From: Opisthorchis felineus
Lineage: Eukaryota > Platyhelminthes > Trematoda > Opisthorchiida > Opisthorchiidae
DNA: 64,000 bases
Reading direction: 5' to 3'
NCBI GenBank assembly: GCA_004794785.1
Contig: SJOL01006489.1
Location: forward strand, 53,782-117,781
Part shown: in pieces, positions 25,629 through 37,419 of the stretch
How positions within the stretch are numbered: position 1 is the stretch's first letter
Layout of the letters: each line of letters begins with the position of its first letter
Made by a program: the position numbers and the translations under genes
Notes under the pieces: generated by a model
The model's input: the letters and a program-made list of their open reading frames with translations, nothing else
Database searches by the model: none
What the model was told of the DNA's origin: nothing

Positions 25629-25918
25629 CAGTCCGATTGGAAGCGTCCATCACTGGGTTCTCTCATTCAAAAGAATGACCACCAATGGTCCAGCACCACT
25701 AGTCCGCCACTACACTTGAGCAACCATTCTGGAAGTGGATCAAGTCGATATGCTCCAAGAACCTATAATTCAGAGAGTTCACCCACCCCACCATCACCAT
25801 CACCAAAGCCTAATCTGCAGGCTCCAAGCAAATGGAACTTTGAGCGACCCTCGACCATCACTTCGAATGTTCAGAGACCGCTTTCGATTAATGTTGGAAC
25901 TCCAAATAGTTGGATGTA
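25629..25918 (+). CDS. Coding exon 3 of the large Ser/Thr/Pro-rich gene
   Basis: The open frame starts QSDWKRPSLGSLIQKND after an acceptor with the tract ctgaccctcccattcttttcatgaag. A second AG three bases on would keep the frame and drop one residue. The exon ends at a consensus gtaagt donor at 25919, leaving TA in phase 2; the next exon supplies C, giving a Tyr codon. Without splicing the frame would stop at TAG, so the split codon is good evidence for this junction. The product is Ser/Pro-rich, with the run SSPTPPSPSPKP and a region of Trp residues flanked by Ser (HQWSSTTS, KWNFERPS). No recognised domain is present. Confidence 0.85.
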
Positions 25919-27538
25919 GTAAGTAGTTGTTTTAAGTTGGAACTAAAATCACACTGGTCTCTTTATTATCTGTGTTTTCTCAAATCCATTAGGGTAAATC
26001 ATATACAACTGATCCTTCTAATCAATGATTAATTTTGATCAACTGAATGATGACAGAGCTCAATCAATAGACTTCGCCTATCTCCAAATTTGTGTACCAA
26101 TCTGTTAAAGCCAGTTTTTGGCAAAAAAATATTTATACTCCACTGTCATTAGCTCGGCAGATGATAGCTCTTGTTCCTTGCACCAGATTATTCCGTTAAT
26201 ATGAGTAAAACCACTCTGGTTAAGTTGATTGAATCGACACACTGAAACTAGCTCGTCTTACGTTTGTTGTCGATAAGGGGGTAAAAAGGGCATATTGAAT
26301 TATTTAGAATATGACGGATGTTAACCAAGACTGAGAAGTTTTGAGTGGATTTAACTGGTACAAAGCCAAGGAGTTTCGGAACAAACTGGCAGTACGATGG
26401 TTTTGAGTGGTGGTAACGCGCAGTCAGTGGGGACTGCAAAGTGTTGTCATATGTAGATTGTAATGAGGATTGATTGATGTAACTTCTTCCTGTTTCTAAG
26501 ATGTGCTTACTGCTTATTTAGATAAGTAACAAATAAAAGGTCAGTCTTTTAAGTAGTGACATGAACGGATCTGTTCGCTGAGCCGGGCACAGAACAATGT
26601 ACCGTTTAACGAAATACTAATCTACCGCACACCGTAACGGTACTTTTGTAACATGTTGCGGTCACTGATTTAAAAACGAAGGCAGATTGAAGAGTTAAAC
26701 TCAGTTTCGTCATTTCAACTTTAGGCTAATCGTCTGCAGAGAAACGACATTACTGTCCACAGGACTCCTTCAATAGATTCATCTCAACATCCGTTTACAC
26801 AATTCCACTGTAATGAGCTTGCTTAAATAAAAACCGCGAAAAATTAAGATTAGTTTCATAGACCGCGTAGTTTATGGGACATTTAAGTGCCCTTCTGAAT
26901 AAATGCAGGTAAGGTTTAAACTTAGTATGTAAGACGAAACCACCAACTCCCGGCTGACTGGATTTCTTAATGGTTTTAATCCCCCAATCCAGATGATGTA
27001 GGATGCACTCGGTCAATTTCTGCGCGAAATGAAGGACGTACCGGTTTTTTCTACTGATACAACCTTTATTCTCTAGCAAGGCATGTTTAATGTATATCTC
27101 GTTTGCGAAAATGCTGACCATTTGGTTGTATTTCTGTGGCGTTTTGGTTGAAACCCACAGTTCCAAGGGGTATTCTTCACTGCAACTGGCAACGTGATGA
27201 GTTTGTGTTTATGCTAACTGAGACACTAGAACAAGACCGCATGACTGCAATTCTTAATGGATTAGCTAAGACGAGAATTACAGAGTGGAAGGGACAAAAA
27301 ACAAAGGTGACATGGGTTCCCACGTATTGCACGTCGGATTAGAAACGGGACCTTTACGTTTCTGCTCAATGGAAAACCGCTCTACACTTTACGATAATAC
27401 CAACACCGCTTTTATTATATACGCTTCGTTTTGTTTGCAACTTAGACTTTACAGTGAAACAACTCGTAATGCAAACGGCTGTGAAGCTGTCATACACAGA
27501 CAGGTGACGGCGTCTTCTTCTTCAACGCTATAATCTCT

Positions 27539-27722
27539 GGGGGCGAGATGGCTCAGCGGTTAGAGCGCGAATTTACTGACCGGAAGGTCCATGGTTCGAA
27601 CCCGACCTCTGCCTCTCGCCTTCCCCTGTCTAGGCTTGGGTGACCTGGTAGTATCCCAGCCCTCGTGCTTCCTTTGGGTGGCATGGCAGCTAGGCACCAA
27701 AAGGGTGCTACAGCTGAAGGAT
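27539..27722 (+). mobile_element. tRNA-derived SINE copy with intact A and B boxes
   Basis: The head resembles a tRNA: TGGCTCAGCGG (27549-27559) matches the pol III A box and GGTTCGAACCC (27593-27603) the B box, 33 bp apart. A body of about 120 bp follows, running into a T-rich tail. The acceptor stem does not close into a normal cloverleaf, so this is a SINE rather than a tRNA gene. A second copy at 18234 shares head and body. A CAT/CAA-rich simple sequence follows immediately. Confidence 0.8.
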
Positions 27723-27750
27723 TATTTTTTTGATATAATCTCTGTAGCCA

Positions 27751-27838
27751 TCATTACAAGAAACAACAACAAAACATCATTAGCATCACGTCATCACCAT
27801 CGTCACCGCCATCAACAACGGCATCAACGATATCATGT
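27751..27838 (+). repeat. CAT/CAA/CAC trinucleotide-rich tract after the SINE
   Basis: This is an impure run of CAA, CAT and CAC triplets following the SINE tail, a common position for simple-sequence growth at the 3' end of retroposed elements. Confidence 0.6.
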
Positions 27839-29221
27839 CTGTTGGCGGTAGTAATGGCAACAGAACCAGGGAAAAACTGTCACTGCATTGACCAACAAAT
27901 GCTCTTGACCCTCAGCTATCGTTCAACGAGAGTGTTAGGCGAATGTTACACTGCGACCATGAATAAATACTGTGCGAATTTTCGATCCCGCTACTCGAAA
28001 AAGCTCCTACCAAAAGTTATTTTCTACCGTATGATTAGCACAAAACCCCACGATCAGATGGCCTTCCTCTCTGGATAATATACTCGTTTTTGGTTTTCTT
28101 AGGATAAACTAAACTTTTTCCCACCTTCGGTACAAAACCAATTAAAATTCCTTCCATTTATCGATTTTGCACCAGACAAATTAAAAAAATGTGTCGTTCA
28201 GTATCACAACCAACCTGAAATTGAAATGGCTGGATAACCGGCCTGTTAACGACAATCTGACTACACGAAACCAGACACCGTCGTGCAAACTGCCTGACTA
28301 GTTTTTCAAACAAAATTATGATGTTCATTGTTGCTTGTATTTTTGGGAACACTGTTACAATGTTGTCATATAAGCCTAGGTCCAGCACCAAGCATTGTAT
28401 GGTAAATATAGTCGAAATTCAGCGACGGCCGACTATCAGCTTCCTCTTTGTTTGGAACTCAATATCACAAAGTTTAAGCATTTTTTAATTTTAAACTTCG
28501 TAGTCTTAACTAAGTGTGTGCTATAACAGCGATGTGTGCTCTAGCCTGAGGGAGAAACTTTGTATTCAGCTACACAGTTATATTTTTGACAGTGGATAGA
28601 CGATTAGATCCGTAAGATGTTGACTTTGCGGAACATGGTTCGACTTGGCCGTATTAGCAGTTGAGTAATAAGAAAGTGCTCAGCGTCTGAGTATCGCCAC
28701 TTAATACTGAGCATTCATATTCGCCCCCGCTCCGGAAAAGCATGAGAGGCTGGACCGGTGAAAGGGAAACCCGATGTTACGAAATGACAGAACTGACCAA
28801 TGAACAAACTACCGCAGCTGGATGACCAGATATTAGCAACACAAATAAGTTGTTGATGCAGCGAAATATTGTATACCAGTGTAGGACACTTGTGCTACGC
28901 TAAGCGTTGCAGAAATTATTATGCAAGGAGAGGCAGCAAACGAAAAAGCAAAAAACTGTTTGTGGGAATGGATTCTGATCAAATTATATGCACTGGTAGA
29001 CAAAGCTTTTCAGAGGCTTTTTTGGGTATTTTCTCGCCTTGAAAAGATTTGTGATAGATCACGCTGTGATATGTTTGGGATGGAAAATCTATCAGGACAG
29101 GTCGATGACTGCTAAATCGGCTATGATTCTCAAATGGTACGAATAGATTTAATTCCAGAATACGAGGACTCTTTCCGTTTAGCGTCACTGGTTAAGATTT
29201 TTCTTCTTTCTATATGTACAG

Positions 29222-29324
29222 CAATCACCCGATTATCCCCGAGCCCCTGAGGACAAACAAATCTGACACGGCCACTCAAACAGATGAACTTCTTTCCCCT
29301 TCTTCGCTGACTCCAACCAATTCT
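29222..29324 (+). CDS. Coding exon 4 of the large gene, with TQT motif
   Basis: The exon starts after ttcttctttctatatgtacag. Its first base completes the Tyr codon begun in exon 3. It then reads 34 codons, NHPIIPEPLRTNKSD through SSLTPTNS, to a consensus gtaagt donor at 29325 in phase 0. The segment SDTATQTDEL contains the TQT core found in many dynein light chain LC8 ligands; that role is inferred from the motif alone. At 103 nt it would escape a simple open-frame search and is called on splice signals and phase. It joins in frame to the exon at 57942, or to candidate small phase-0 exons inside the intervening 28-kb intron. Confidence 0.82.
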
Positions 29325-32196
29325 GTAAGTGCGCCAAAAATTTTCTACTTTACCAACGTATTGTTTGTTTCAAAAATCAACCACTCGGTGTCTAAATTAC
29401 CGGTGTGATTGCGCATACTGTTGACGAGCCATTTGAGTAAAGTCTGTCCGTAATCCAAAGTACCACCTGCGCAGTTAACCGACATTTGAGTTGGAATCTA
29501 TTGGGCTATCCAGGTATGCTGTTCGTGTACGTCAGCCATTCAAACGGCAGCCGAACTGTTTAGGAATACGCCCAGTGACATTGTTTTTTAAACTTCATGC
29601 AAATTTGCCTTCCAGTGACGCGTCCAGTTGCTTCCGACTACACTGATGGCGTTTCGCGACTGTGCATTACTCACCTGAACGCGTTCCTGATCTAACTGGT
29701 ACCAGCTGTTGTTATCAGTTTAACCAATTTGGTGAGCCCCAAGCCACCCATGAAAACTAAGTTAGACACATATACTCTCACCTGCAGCTTTCAATATCCA
29801 TTGCGTGTCGAACAAAGAATTGATGGGTTCACTGAGTTCAGTGAGGAGAAACCCAGAAAACACGTCGGTTGTTGGTAACTGGCTTCTCGGAATGTTCAGT
29901 ATAGCATGCTAAAAGTAACATCCGTAGCAATAGTGTCTGGTGGTCCTTTTAGAAGGAAAACATGCTCTGAAAAGGAACTACCCATGCCAAATGGTTCGCA
30001 GGCATAGAATACTGCAAATCCACTAATACGGAGTGCTATGATTTTCCTGGACCATATAATCCCTAAATTCACGTTGATTAGCAACTCGCTCAGAGCAGCT
30101 CAGCTTGAACACGAGAAAAAGTGAACCGATCTATCATCTTATGACGCCCGATTGTTCGAGCAGGTGTTCAGTACAATCTGCTGGTTGCCTTAACGACGCA
30201 ACAACATCGTATCATGCGTGTCGTTAGCTCAAATATTTGGATCTTTAGTGCACGCATATGATTCAGAGGCTTTGTTCCGAGAATTTACGAAAAGCTCAAA
30301 CTCATTTAACTGGTTAACGGATAAACTAACCCAAATGGTCCATGGTCCTGACAGAGGCGTTCAGTCACCTGGACAATTCGAAGTCTTTTCTGGGTTATTG
30401 CCGCAAACTAGCAATCGTGTTCTGTTCGGCACTTATGATTGAAAAGCCATTGAAGTAGCTGACAATAACTACCACACCAAGAAATCCTGATTTCCTAAAG
30501 CTATCCTTGCAGGGAAGTGTCGTGGGGCTCATCAGTTTGGCATATCTCAATTTATTCCAACTAGCGTCTACGAAATGTTGATGGAAGGCTAATACGTCCT
30601 ATGGTCGATCCCGCGCGGCGAATGCCTTTACTTGGATTTACAATTTTACTCTATGGCTTAGTCTTTTTATTGCACAAGGCAATACTTGGGGTTCATCGGC
30701 TGTGACTGCTATCCGGGAGTTTGCGAGCCGATTCAATTTGCACTGTGCAACTGAGCCCCTTTGTGTATCTGAGCATTTTGCCTTGCCAGAATTTCACCCA
30801 GATAACAACCACTCAAAGTTCAAGCAAGTGGATTCTCCATGAGGACAAACTACTACCCACGATAAAGTATCTGGTTAACACCTGTTGTTGATCAGATTGT
30901 TCGACAATGCGAAATATGGTCAGTCCATGGAAGTCAGGCTATGTTAGCTAGTGACGGTTGCGACATAATCTCTATCTACTATTCGATCGGTTTCTCCAAG
31001 CTTTAACCCACGTTATTCCTAGACTATACAGAGTAACAAGCTAGTGTGGAGAGCAACTTCCACACCCGAAAAATGTTAATCTTCTTACTCTCTACTTTCA
31101 TAGCGCACGCTTGTCCACAGGTGTCATCCGAGTACAATGCGTATATCTTCCATGTGGCTGTCTGCAAAAATATTACCAAGTCCATCCCTTAAACTACGAC
31201 GGATAGGACAACCGTGCACGGGTCAATCTGATAGGTATTTAAAACTTCATCGATTTCAGAGGAGATAGTGATTCGGAAAATCTTGAATGAAGGACTGAAG
31301 TAGAAACGAAGTAGGTTTAAAAATGTCATAGAAGAAGGCTCGAACCTGCGGCTTATCACTTGTGTGCTCAGGCCCCACGTTGATGTAGTAAACCTCTGTC
31401 TAAGCAATCAGCAGTCGCAGATGCCATCACTGAGCCCATTGTGTGACTCTCAACGACAAACCCAGATACACACAATGTAAACAAAAGGCATCCACTGGAC
31501 AAGACTCCGACCTGCGACTCTTCGACCACCGGTCGTTGTTATACAATGGCACTGATCTTCCAAGCCGGAACTGATGGACACTTTATAAATGCTGTTATCC
31601 CTGCTTAACTTGCCATTTGAGACCGTCAAAACTCATTTCTTGCAATACCGTTTATTCCTAACCAATATAATTAGTAAACTAAAAGCAACTTTTAGAAAGG
31701 AAAATTGGAAAACTAATTAATGTGTCAACTGTTCGATATAATAACTGCCGACCAAATCAGGAAATAATCAGTCTACGCGTAGGACCTGATTGGTATCAGG
31801 ACCTGGGCTTTGAGTAAGTGGGGTATTTTCCCGAAGATGTGAACGGACCCTGAAAGGCACTTTCGCTCTAAGCTAAACTCGTCAGATTGGCGCGGAGGAC
31901 TTAGACAGTTGACATTCTGGTTAAGACCCCAAGCTGCTAACCTCCGAATCAAGCTTCAGATGGTTTTCAGGCTAAGTCAACAGCCGGTGTAAACCAATTT
32001 TCTTATCAACTGAAATTCACCGGCTGTGCAAACGAAATAAATGCATCGTTGCCCGGAGCGTCGGAGTCTGAAGCTCTACCGCATTTCCAATCGTCCTTCT
32101 CTTACCTGATGACTCTTAACAAGGATAAGAGTCATTAGACCTCAGTTAAAGCAAAATTAATTCACTACTCATAAGGTTGCTGAAAAGTCCCTGACA

Positions 32197-32239
32197 GCCC
32201 ACGACCGGTTTTGCCCTTCTTGGGGCTCATCAGGTAGGC
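32197..32239 (-). ncRNA. Hammerhead ribozyme motif, one core base mutated
   Basis: The minus strand has the same layout: GCCTAC, CTGATGA, GCCC-CAAGAA-GGGC, then AAAA instead of GAAA, CCGG, the preferred triplet ending TC, and GTGGGC. The lost G is an essential core base, so this copy is probably inactive. It faces the intact motif 150 bp away in opposite orientation. Together the two arms define the family consensus. Confidence 0.75.
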
Positions 32240-32385
32240 GCATTCCCCTAGTTTCTGTCAACCTTATGTTCTACTTGAAACCAAATTGCACGGAATTAAC
32301 GAAATACACTCCTTTGCAAACAAATTCGGTTTTGCGAGAGACTCACCTGGAACCCAGCTGAATCTCTCGATTGTCATGTTTCCAG

Positions 32386-32428
32386 GCCTACCTGATGAGC
32401 CCCAAGAAGGGCGAAACCGGTTGTGGGC
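32386..32428 (+). ncRNA. Hammerhead ribozyme motif, intact core
   Basis: The order is stem I strand GCCTAC (32386-32391), CTGATGA (32392-32398), stem II GCCC/GGGC around loop CAAGAA (32399-32412), GAAA (32413-32416), stem III CCGG (32417-32420), cleavage triplet ending TT (to 32422), then stem I strand GTGGGC (32423-32428). Stem I pairs over all six positions, with one G-U. Both conserved core boxes are perfect. Stem III is a loopless palindrome, so folding would require a dimer, as proposed for other short-stem-III retroelement hammerheads. The triplet is GUU, permitted but slower than GUC. Confidence 0.8.
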
Positions 32429-34539
32429 TGTCGGAGAATTTTCAGCAACCTTATGAGCAGTGCATTACGAATATATATGTATCGCGATGCCTCGAATATC
32501 GTATCAACTGAAACATGAGGCGGTCTGGTGCAGCACATTCAGTTGCCTGGAAACATAACAAACGAGAGATTCAGCTGGGTTCTAGGTGAGTCTCTCGCAA
32601 AACCGAATTTGTTTGCAAATGAGTGTGTTTCGCAAAATTAATTCTGTTTCAAATGTTACCTTCTGATCCCAGGGTTGAAGCCTGTTGTCTACTGGCTGCA
32701 TTTAATATTCCTGTTCTGCGGATATCCCTCACGAGATTTTCATAAATGCATGAGCTTTGATAATAAAGGATAGAAAAGAATCTGAACAAGAGCAACATGC
32801 ATTGTTAAATATCGTATTCCCGCCTACTTATTCTGAGGTGCTTAAAATAGGTGTCATATCACTTTTTCTGAGCGGCCCACGCATCGAATGCCATTTTTAC
32901 CGTTGAGCAACGTAGGATTAGACTTTTCGGAGTGTGGTATAAAAACTCCTGACAATAGCAAAGGAGTTTCCACACTGTGCAGTGATCGTGTTAACCTAAA
33001 GATGTGTCATTTTTGAAGTGTCTATCGCAGATAATTTTTAACAAATGTGAAGCAGTTATGGGAACTCGACGTCTCAGAATGGGTTGACATTAGATTTTAA
33101 ACCGAAAGCCATGGTTGGAGTGTAGAATACTTTGAATACAATTGTGCCATCGACACACTTGACGATGTGCACAATCTACACAGTGCATACAACTTCTATC
33201 TCCGTTTACTTTGCGATTCCTGCAGATTGCATTTTTTGTCAATAAACTACACCTGTTCGATCGCATATAAGTGAAGAAAATCCAGCGCTGGGTTTTGGTC
33301 GAAAATAGGTGGTGGAACAAATAGATATTCAGAGTCCAGATGTAAAATCGCCTCCACTGCCTGTCGTTCACAAATCATTTCTCCCTAGCCCGACTAGGAT
33401 CAACACTGAACACTTTTTCGAAAATATTAAAAAAGCATGGCTGAAAAACCAAAATATTTAGAAGCGATCCTGATAAATAACTCTTTTGTATCACGGGAGG
33501 CACTCCAAAATAGACAGACCACATGCAGTGTGCGCTCCGATGAATGCACCTACGCGTCTCCAGTTTTTTCACAAAGCATAAGAAACATTGAATGGTAACC
33601 AGCCAATTACACACTGCTCAAATCACGTTTGTTGGTTGAGTAATTCATTTGCACTACTCCGTAAATTCAGTGAAATACTCATAATAATTGCCCAGGGCTT
33701 GCCAAATGATATAAGTTCTTCATTCTTGATCTTCAAGCAAAACTGCTCAAAGCAAATGCTGAAATCAAAATGTTTGAAAAAGTGTAAACTCTCATGGTTC
33801 TTTAATTTGTTTCGGATAATCATACCGGATGGAAACATGTATTAGTGAAACCATTTTGCAGCTTAGCTGCCAACAAGTTTTCAGATCATGCCACGTTGTT
33901 CAAGCCTACACTCCTCAGAAAAATGTATGGTAACTCCTTTTTCAAGCAATTTACGGTTACTTTTAAGTAATTACTTTCTTCTGCCAAATACTTGATAACA
34001 GAACTCCTCAGCCTTCACAAAATTTCGGCCCCCGACTGGTTGCTGCTTAATTAAATGTGGCCAGTTTTTCAAAGAGGATTACTAATACTCGTTTGGAAGA
34101 CAAGTATAAACAAATAAAACCGAAGCTCCGCCAGAACGTATTCTGGTTATTGGCCCAGGTATTTTCGGTAGCTTGATCTTTGCCTGTGTTTTCCGCGTGC
34201 TGAATTATAGGACAAAGCTGGAATGACTCCATTATTCGGGCAATGAAACAAACGAACACTATCAACTGTCAAAATCTTTGGTGTCTCACAGTTTTGACAT
34301 AGTATGGTTGTGACACTCCGCTAGTTGTTAGTAAAAAGAGAATGTGGCTGTCCAGAAAAGCACAGCACAGCCTTTTTTGGTTGTGATTCCGCAAAAATTC
34401 ATGTAATCCGCACTCGGGTTCTTCAAAAACCAAGAACGGTATAAGTCCGCTTGGCCCTTGGCCCAGTTGACACTTCTCGCAATAAAGGATTCACTTGCTC
34501 AAAAATGGAGTTTTCATCTTTCAGCTTGACGAAGCACCT

Positions 34540-34870
34540 TATCCACAAAGTGGCTTGGAACCCTTCGACAGCCGACTATCGGTTTTGTCCCTCTTGGAGC
34601 TTGTCACATAGATGTGGTCTCCGAGTTTCATTAACCTTGTTTTACTTCAACAATAAGTTGTAAGAAGGCGTCATCGTCTCCAAAGTAACTTGTCATTGAC
34701 AAGTAGTTTGTTCTGTCAGTAGTACGTCCTGTAAGAAAAATATACTGCGATATCACGAATGTTGTACCAACTAAGATATGAGGAGGCCTTCGCGCACTAC
34801 AACTGGAGAATATCACAAGCATATGGCTTATTTGGGTCTCTCGTTGACTCCTAGTTTTCTGCTCGTTGCT
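34540..34870. mobile_element. Hammerhead-family repeat, degenerate copy at 34.6 kb
   Basis: The block ccttcgacagccgactatcggttttgtccctc and the later ttgggtctctcgttgactcctag match the family in order, with a middle part resembling 32470-32545. The CTGATGA box is lost. Confidence 0.55.
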
Positions 34871-34918
34871 GTACTTGCCCGACAAGACGCAATTAAAAGC
34901 AATCAGTCGAAAACATGT

Positions 34919-35087
34919 TTTCGGCGTTGTTGTGGAAAATAGGTAGCTCGGGTGCGCTGCTTGGCTGGTGGTCAGTTTGCCGAGATTTGCAGCTGGATTG
35001 CAATTGTTTCATCACCAATCGAGGTGACATCGTCAGTGACGCTTGCAATCCAACTGCCAAGCTCGGCGAACAGCCTAACAACCGACA
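34919..35087. repeat. Dispersed repeat, copy B
   Basis: It shares aaaataggtagctcgggt and ctcggcgaacagcctaaca with copy A at 262-368. The intervening part includes an imperfect inverted pair (ggattgcaattg / gcttgcaatcc). It follows the degenerate hammerhead-family copy. Confidence 0.45.
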
Positions 35088-35421
35088 TGTGTTCTATTCA
35101 AATTGGAATCTTTCGCAAATACATCCCTCGGTTGTTGGCTACAAGTGACAGAAATTTAGCCTTCTTGTAACGCTCTATTGAGATGTTGCTCATTTGGCGT
35201 GAGCTAGTGGCGTGAGATGTACCGACACAAAAACCAAAACGTTCGATTAACTTCATATCTTGCAAAACTGAACCAACTGATTTGCTGCATCCGGCTATCC
35301 CAAAAAGATAGCTTTCAGCCTTCACTGATAGCGTTACCTACAGTCCTGTGCCTTTCATTATGAATAACTTTCAAAGAACAATCTTTTTCTTTGCTAACGT
35401 GCTTTTTCCAAGTTCTTTCAG

Positions 35422-35469
35422 AGGCGTCAGTATTGCCAACTCTGGTTTCCAACAACGACTGTCAATCTG
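35422..35469 (+). CDS. Candidate 48-nt internal exon of the large gene
   Basis: A strong acceptor (gctttttccaagttctttcag) and a good donor (gtaagg at 35470) bound 48 nt that are open in the phase required by both neighbours (0 in, 0 out). The translation is RRQYCQLWFPTTTVNL, which is less Ser/Pro-rich than the certain exons. It could be an alternative cassette exon, or chance splice signals in a long intron. Nothing else supports it. Confidence 0.3.
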
Positions 35470-36844
35470 GTAAGGTAGTGATAGTTGTAAGCAAAATACC
35501 ATCTTGTCCACCCGCACACCGTTTGCCCCCAAAACAACCTTCGGAAATCTTGGTAACCAATGTTTTTGTGGATATGATCTGGTCGCTGGTTAAATGTCAG
35601 CTATAGGTTCAACTTTATCCAATAATCAGTTCTTGTCCTCATATCTGGTCCTTTCCCAACTACATATCCTTGTGTCCTCAATTTAGACGAGGTCTGGTAG
35701 TAATTAGATTTGCGCATGGAGTGCAGAGCTATTTTGGTTGGTGTATAGTTGGATATTCACTCTTTTCAAAAACCAGAAATATAGGCAGGTTGGTTTTTTC
35801 TTGTTGAGACGTGCACACTCACACCTCCATTTCGACGTGTGGTCCCAAAATTATTCACTCAATACTGTTAAGCATTTTTGGCCCATGTTTTATAAATTCC
35901 ATCCATTTAGGTCACATCACTAGTTTGAACAAATCCGCATTAAATATTGCTAGCTTTTCTATTTACTGCAAGTACAAATTGTCCAAAATTTTCCACTCTG
36001 ATACCATCTGTCTTACTTTGTAAGGCTCATCAAAAAGATTACAAAAGTTCATTTTCTTCCGTTTTCTGTAGAAATCTGACAGTGCAGCCGTCTATCTATT
36101 TTTCTGACTACACCAGCACCCCGTTGAAACACAGTCATTTGGTTTTTATTAAAGCACAGCAGGTAATTGGATTACGTGACTGGTCTGTCTGCTTAAAGGC
36201 AAGCCATCTTTTTCAGACGTGCCACAAAATCCGATAATACTACATATGCTCCTTAGAGAGATTGGAGTAACGTGTGTTACTTTGTCTCTTTTTTCGAAAT
36301 GGATACTCTCCCAACTAATACATTGTTCAACTTTAATTTTTCGGTTTAATGTCTTTAATAGAACCAACCACTTGAGATGAATCATCCTTCAAATAGGACT
36401 GAACAATGACTAACTCCTTGACTTTAGCTATGGCTATCCTTCCAAGGGTGAGGTTCTAAATATTGCCCTGAAAAGTAATTGGTGTGATTTGTTGCCCGCC
36501 AACGAACGCTATATTCTCTTAGGAACCAAAAAATCAAAGCCCTCAAAAGCATTTTTTTTATCTGTAGTCATATGGAGAATTGACAGAGGTGGGTGCATCA
36601 AGTGAATACTTGTCCACCGGAATGAGTTTGTGTAAGGTTTTTGAAAGCATATTTCACGGGAATTTGTCTCTACCCCCTCTGATGCTTTCATGTTTTGTCA
36701 ACTTTAAAGCTCTCGTCCAGCTTTTGACAAAGTTGTTTTAAACAACATAATTCGCAGCATTTACCGAACAGTGAAGTTTAAATACAAAGGTTATAAGGTT
36801 TAAAATCAAAACTGCTACCACTACACTTCTTGATAGGAATTCTG

Positions 36845-36990
36845 CCGTCTTGAATTCGATGACACCGCTCTGTTGACAAAAACAGACCCAATACAAATAG
36901 GTCGGGAGCTGCTCCTACAGGAAGTCGCCAACAACCAACCTTTCAGAAACGCAGAAAGTTCTATTGATATAATGGTTTATGATGTTCCTT
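36845..36990 (+). pseudogene. Possible RT-like scrap (LEFDDTALL)
   Basis: The plus frame CRLEFDDTALLTKTDPIQIG resembles a reverse transcriptase motif C environment (LEYADDIALL) with the Ala lost. No other RT block is visible nearby, so this may be a small LINE fragment or chance. Confidence 0.25.
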
Positions 36991-37088
36991 GCGCTTAAAT
37001 CAATACACACTGCTATGCTTTGCTCCGTTGATGATATGCTGAGAGATTTGGAAGTCTGCCTATCGTGGATGTCCCCTTAGCAGTACTC

Positions 37089-37103
37089 TGTGTGTGTGTG
37101 TGT
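37089..37103 (+). repeat. Short TG dinucleotide run
   Basis: About seven TG units lie 160 bp upstream of the CTAT microsatellite. Confidence 0.9.
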
Positions 37104-37261
37104 ACATTAACCACCCGATTAGAAAACCTACGTGGTAGGCACTTCATAGTTATGCGCGCACTGAAAAATCAATGTGCAATGTTTAGTGTTTAGCAGCATC
37201 TGCTGAAGTGCACTACCACCTTCGGAGTGGCAACAAACACAGCTCAATCCCCAGGTCCTAC

Positions 37262-37419
<158 letters not shown>

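Larger units (their letters stand above)
25919..29221 (+). other. Intron 3 of the large gene
   Basis: This 3.3-kb phase-2 intron contains a tRNA-derived SINE at 27.54 kb followed by a CAT/CAA-rich simple-sequence tail. Open frames on either strand look non-coding. Confidence 0.65.
32163..32631. mobile_element. Fold-back hammerhead retroelement flanked by a 13-bp direct repeat
   Basis: This is the best copy of the dispersed family. Inverted arms of about 77 bp (32163-32239 and 32386-32463) each begin or end with cactactcataaggttgctg or its complement and each carry a hammerhead motif. An outer pair of inverted segments (about 32300-32386 and 32546-32631) contains the gagagactcacc/ggtgagtctctc sequence. 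The whole is flanked by gcaaaattaattc at 32151-32163 and 32632-32644, a likely target-site duplication. There is no coding capacity. Hammerheads in pseudo-LTRs of Penelope-like elements are known, so this is probably a non-autonomous relative; that link is inference. Confidence 0.75.

Noticed and set aside
26795..27166. 123-codon minus frame
   Set aside because: No domain, no splice context and AT-driven composition; treated as chance.
27541..27612. tRNA gene
   Set aside because: A and B boxes are present, but the acceptor stem and cloverleaf do not close properly and the unit has a SINE body; a second decayed copy exists at 18.2 kb.
36072..36164. Plus exon NLTVQPSIYFSDYTSTPLKH ending at gtaatt
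   Set aside because: Splice sites look fair, but it needs a phase-2 donor upstream, which neither exon 4 nor the 35422 candidate supplies.
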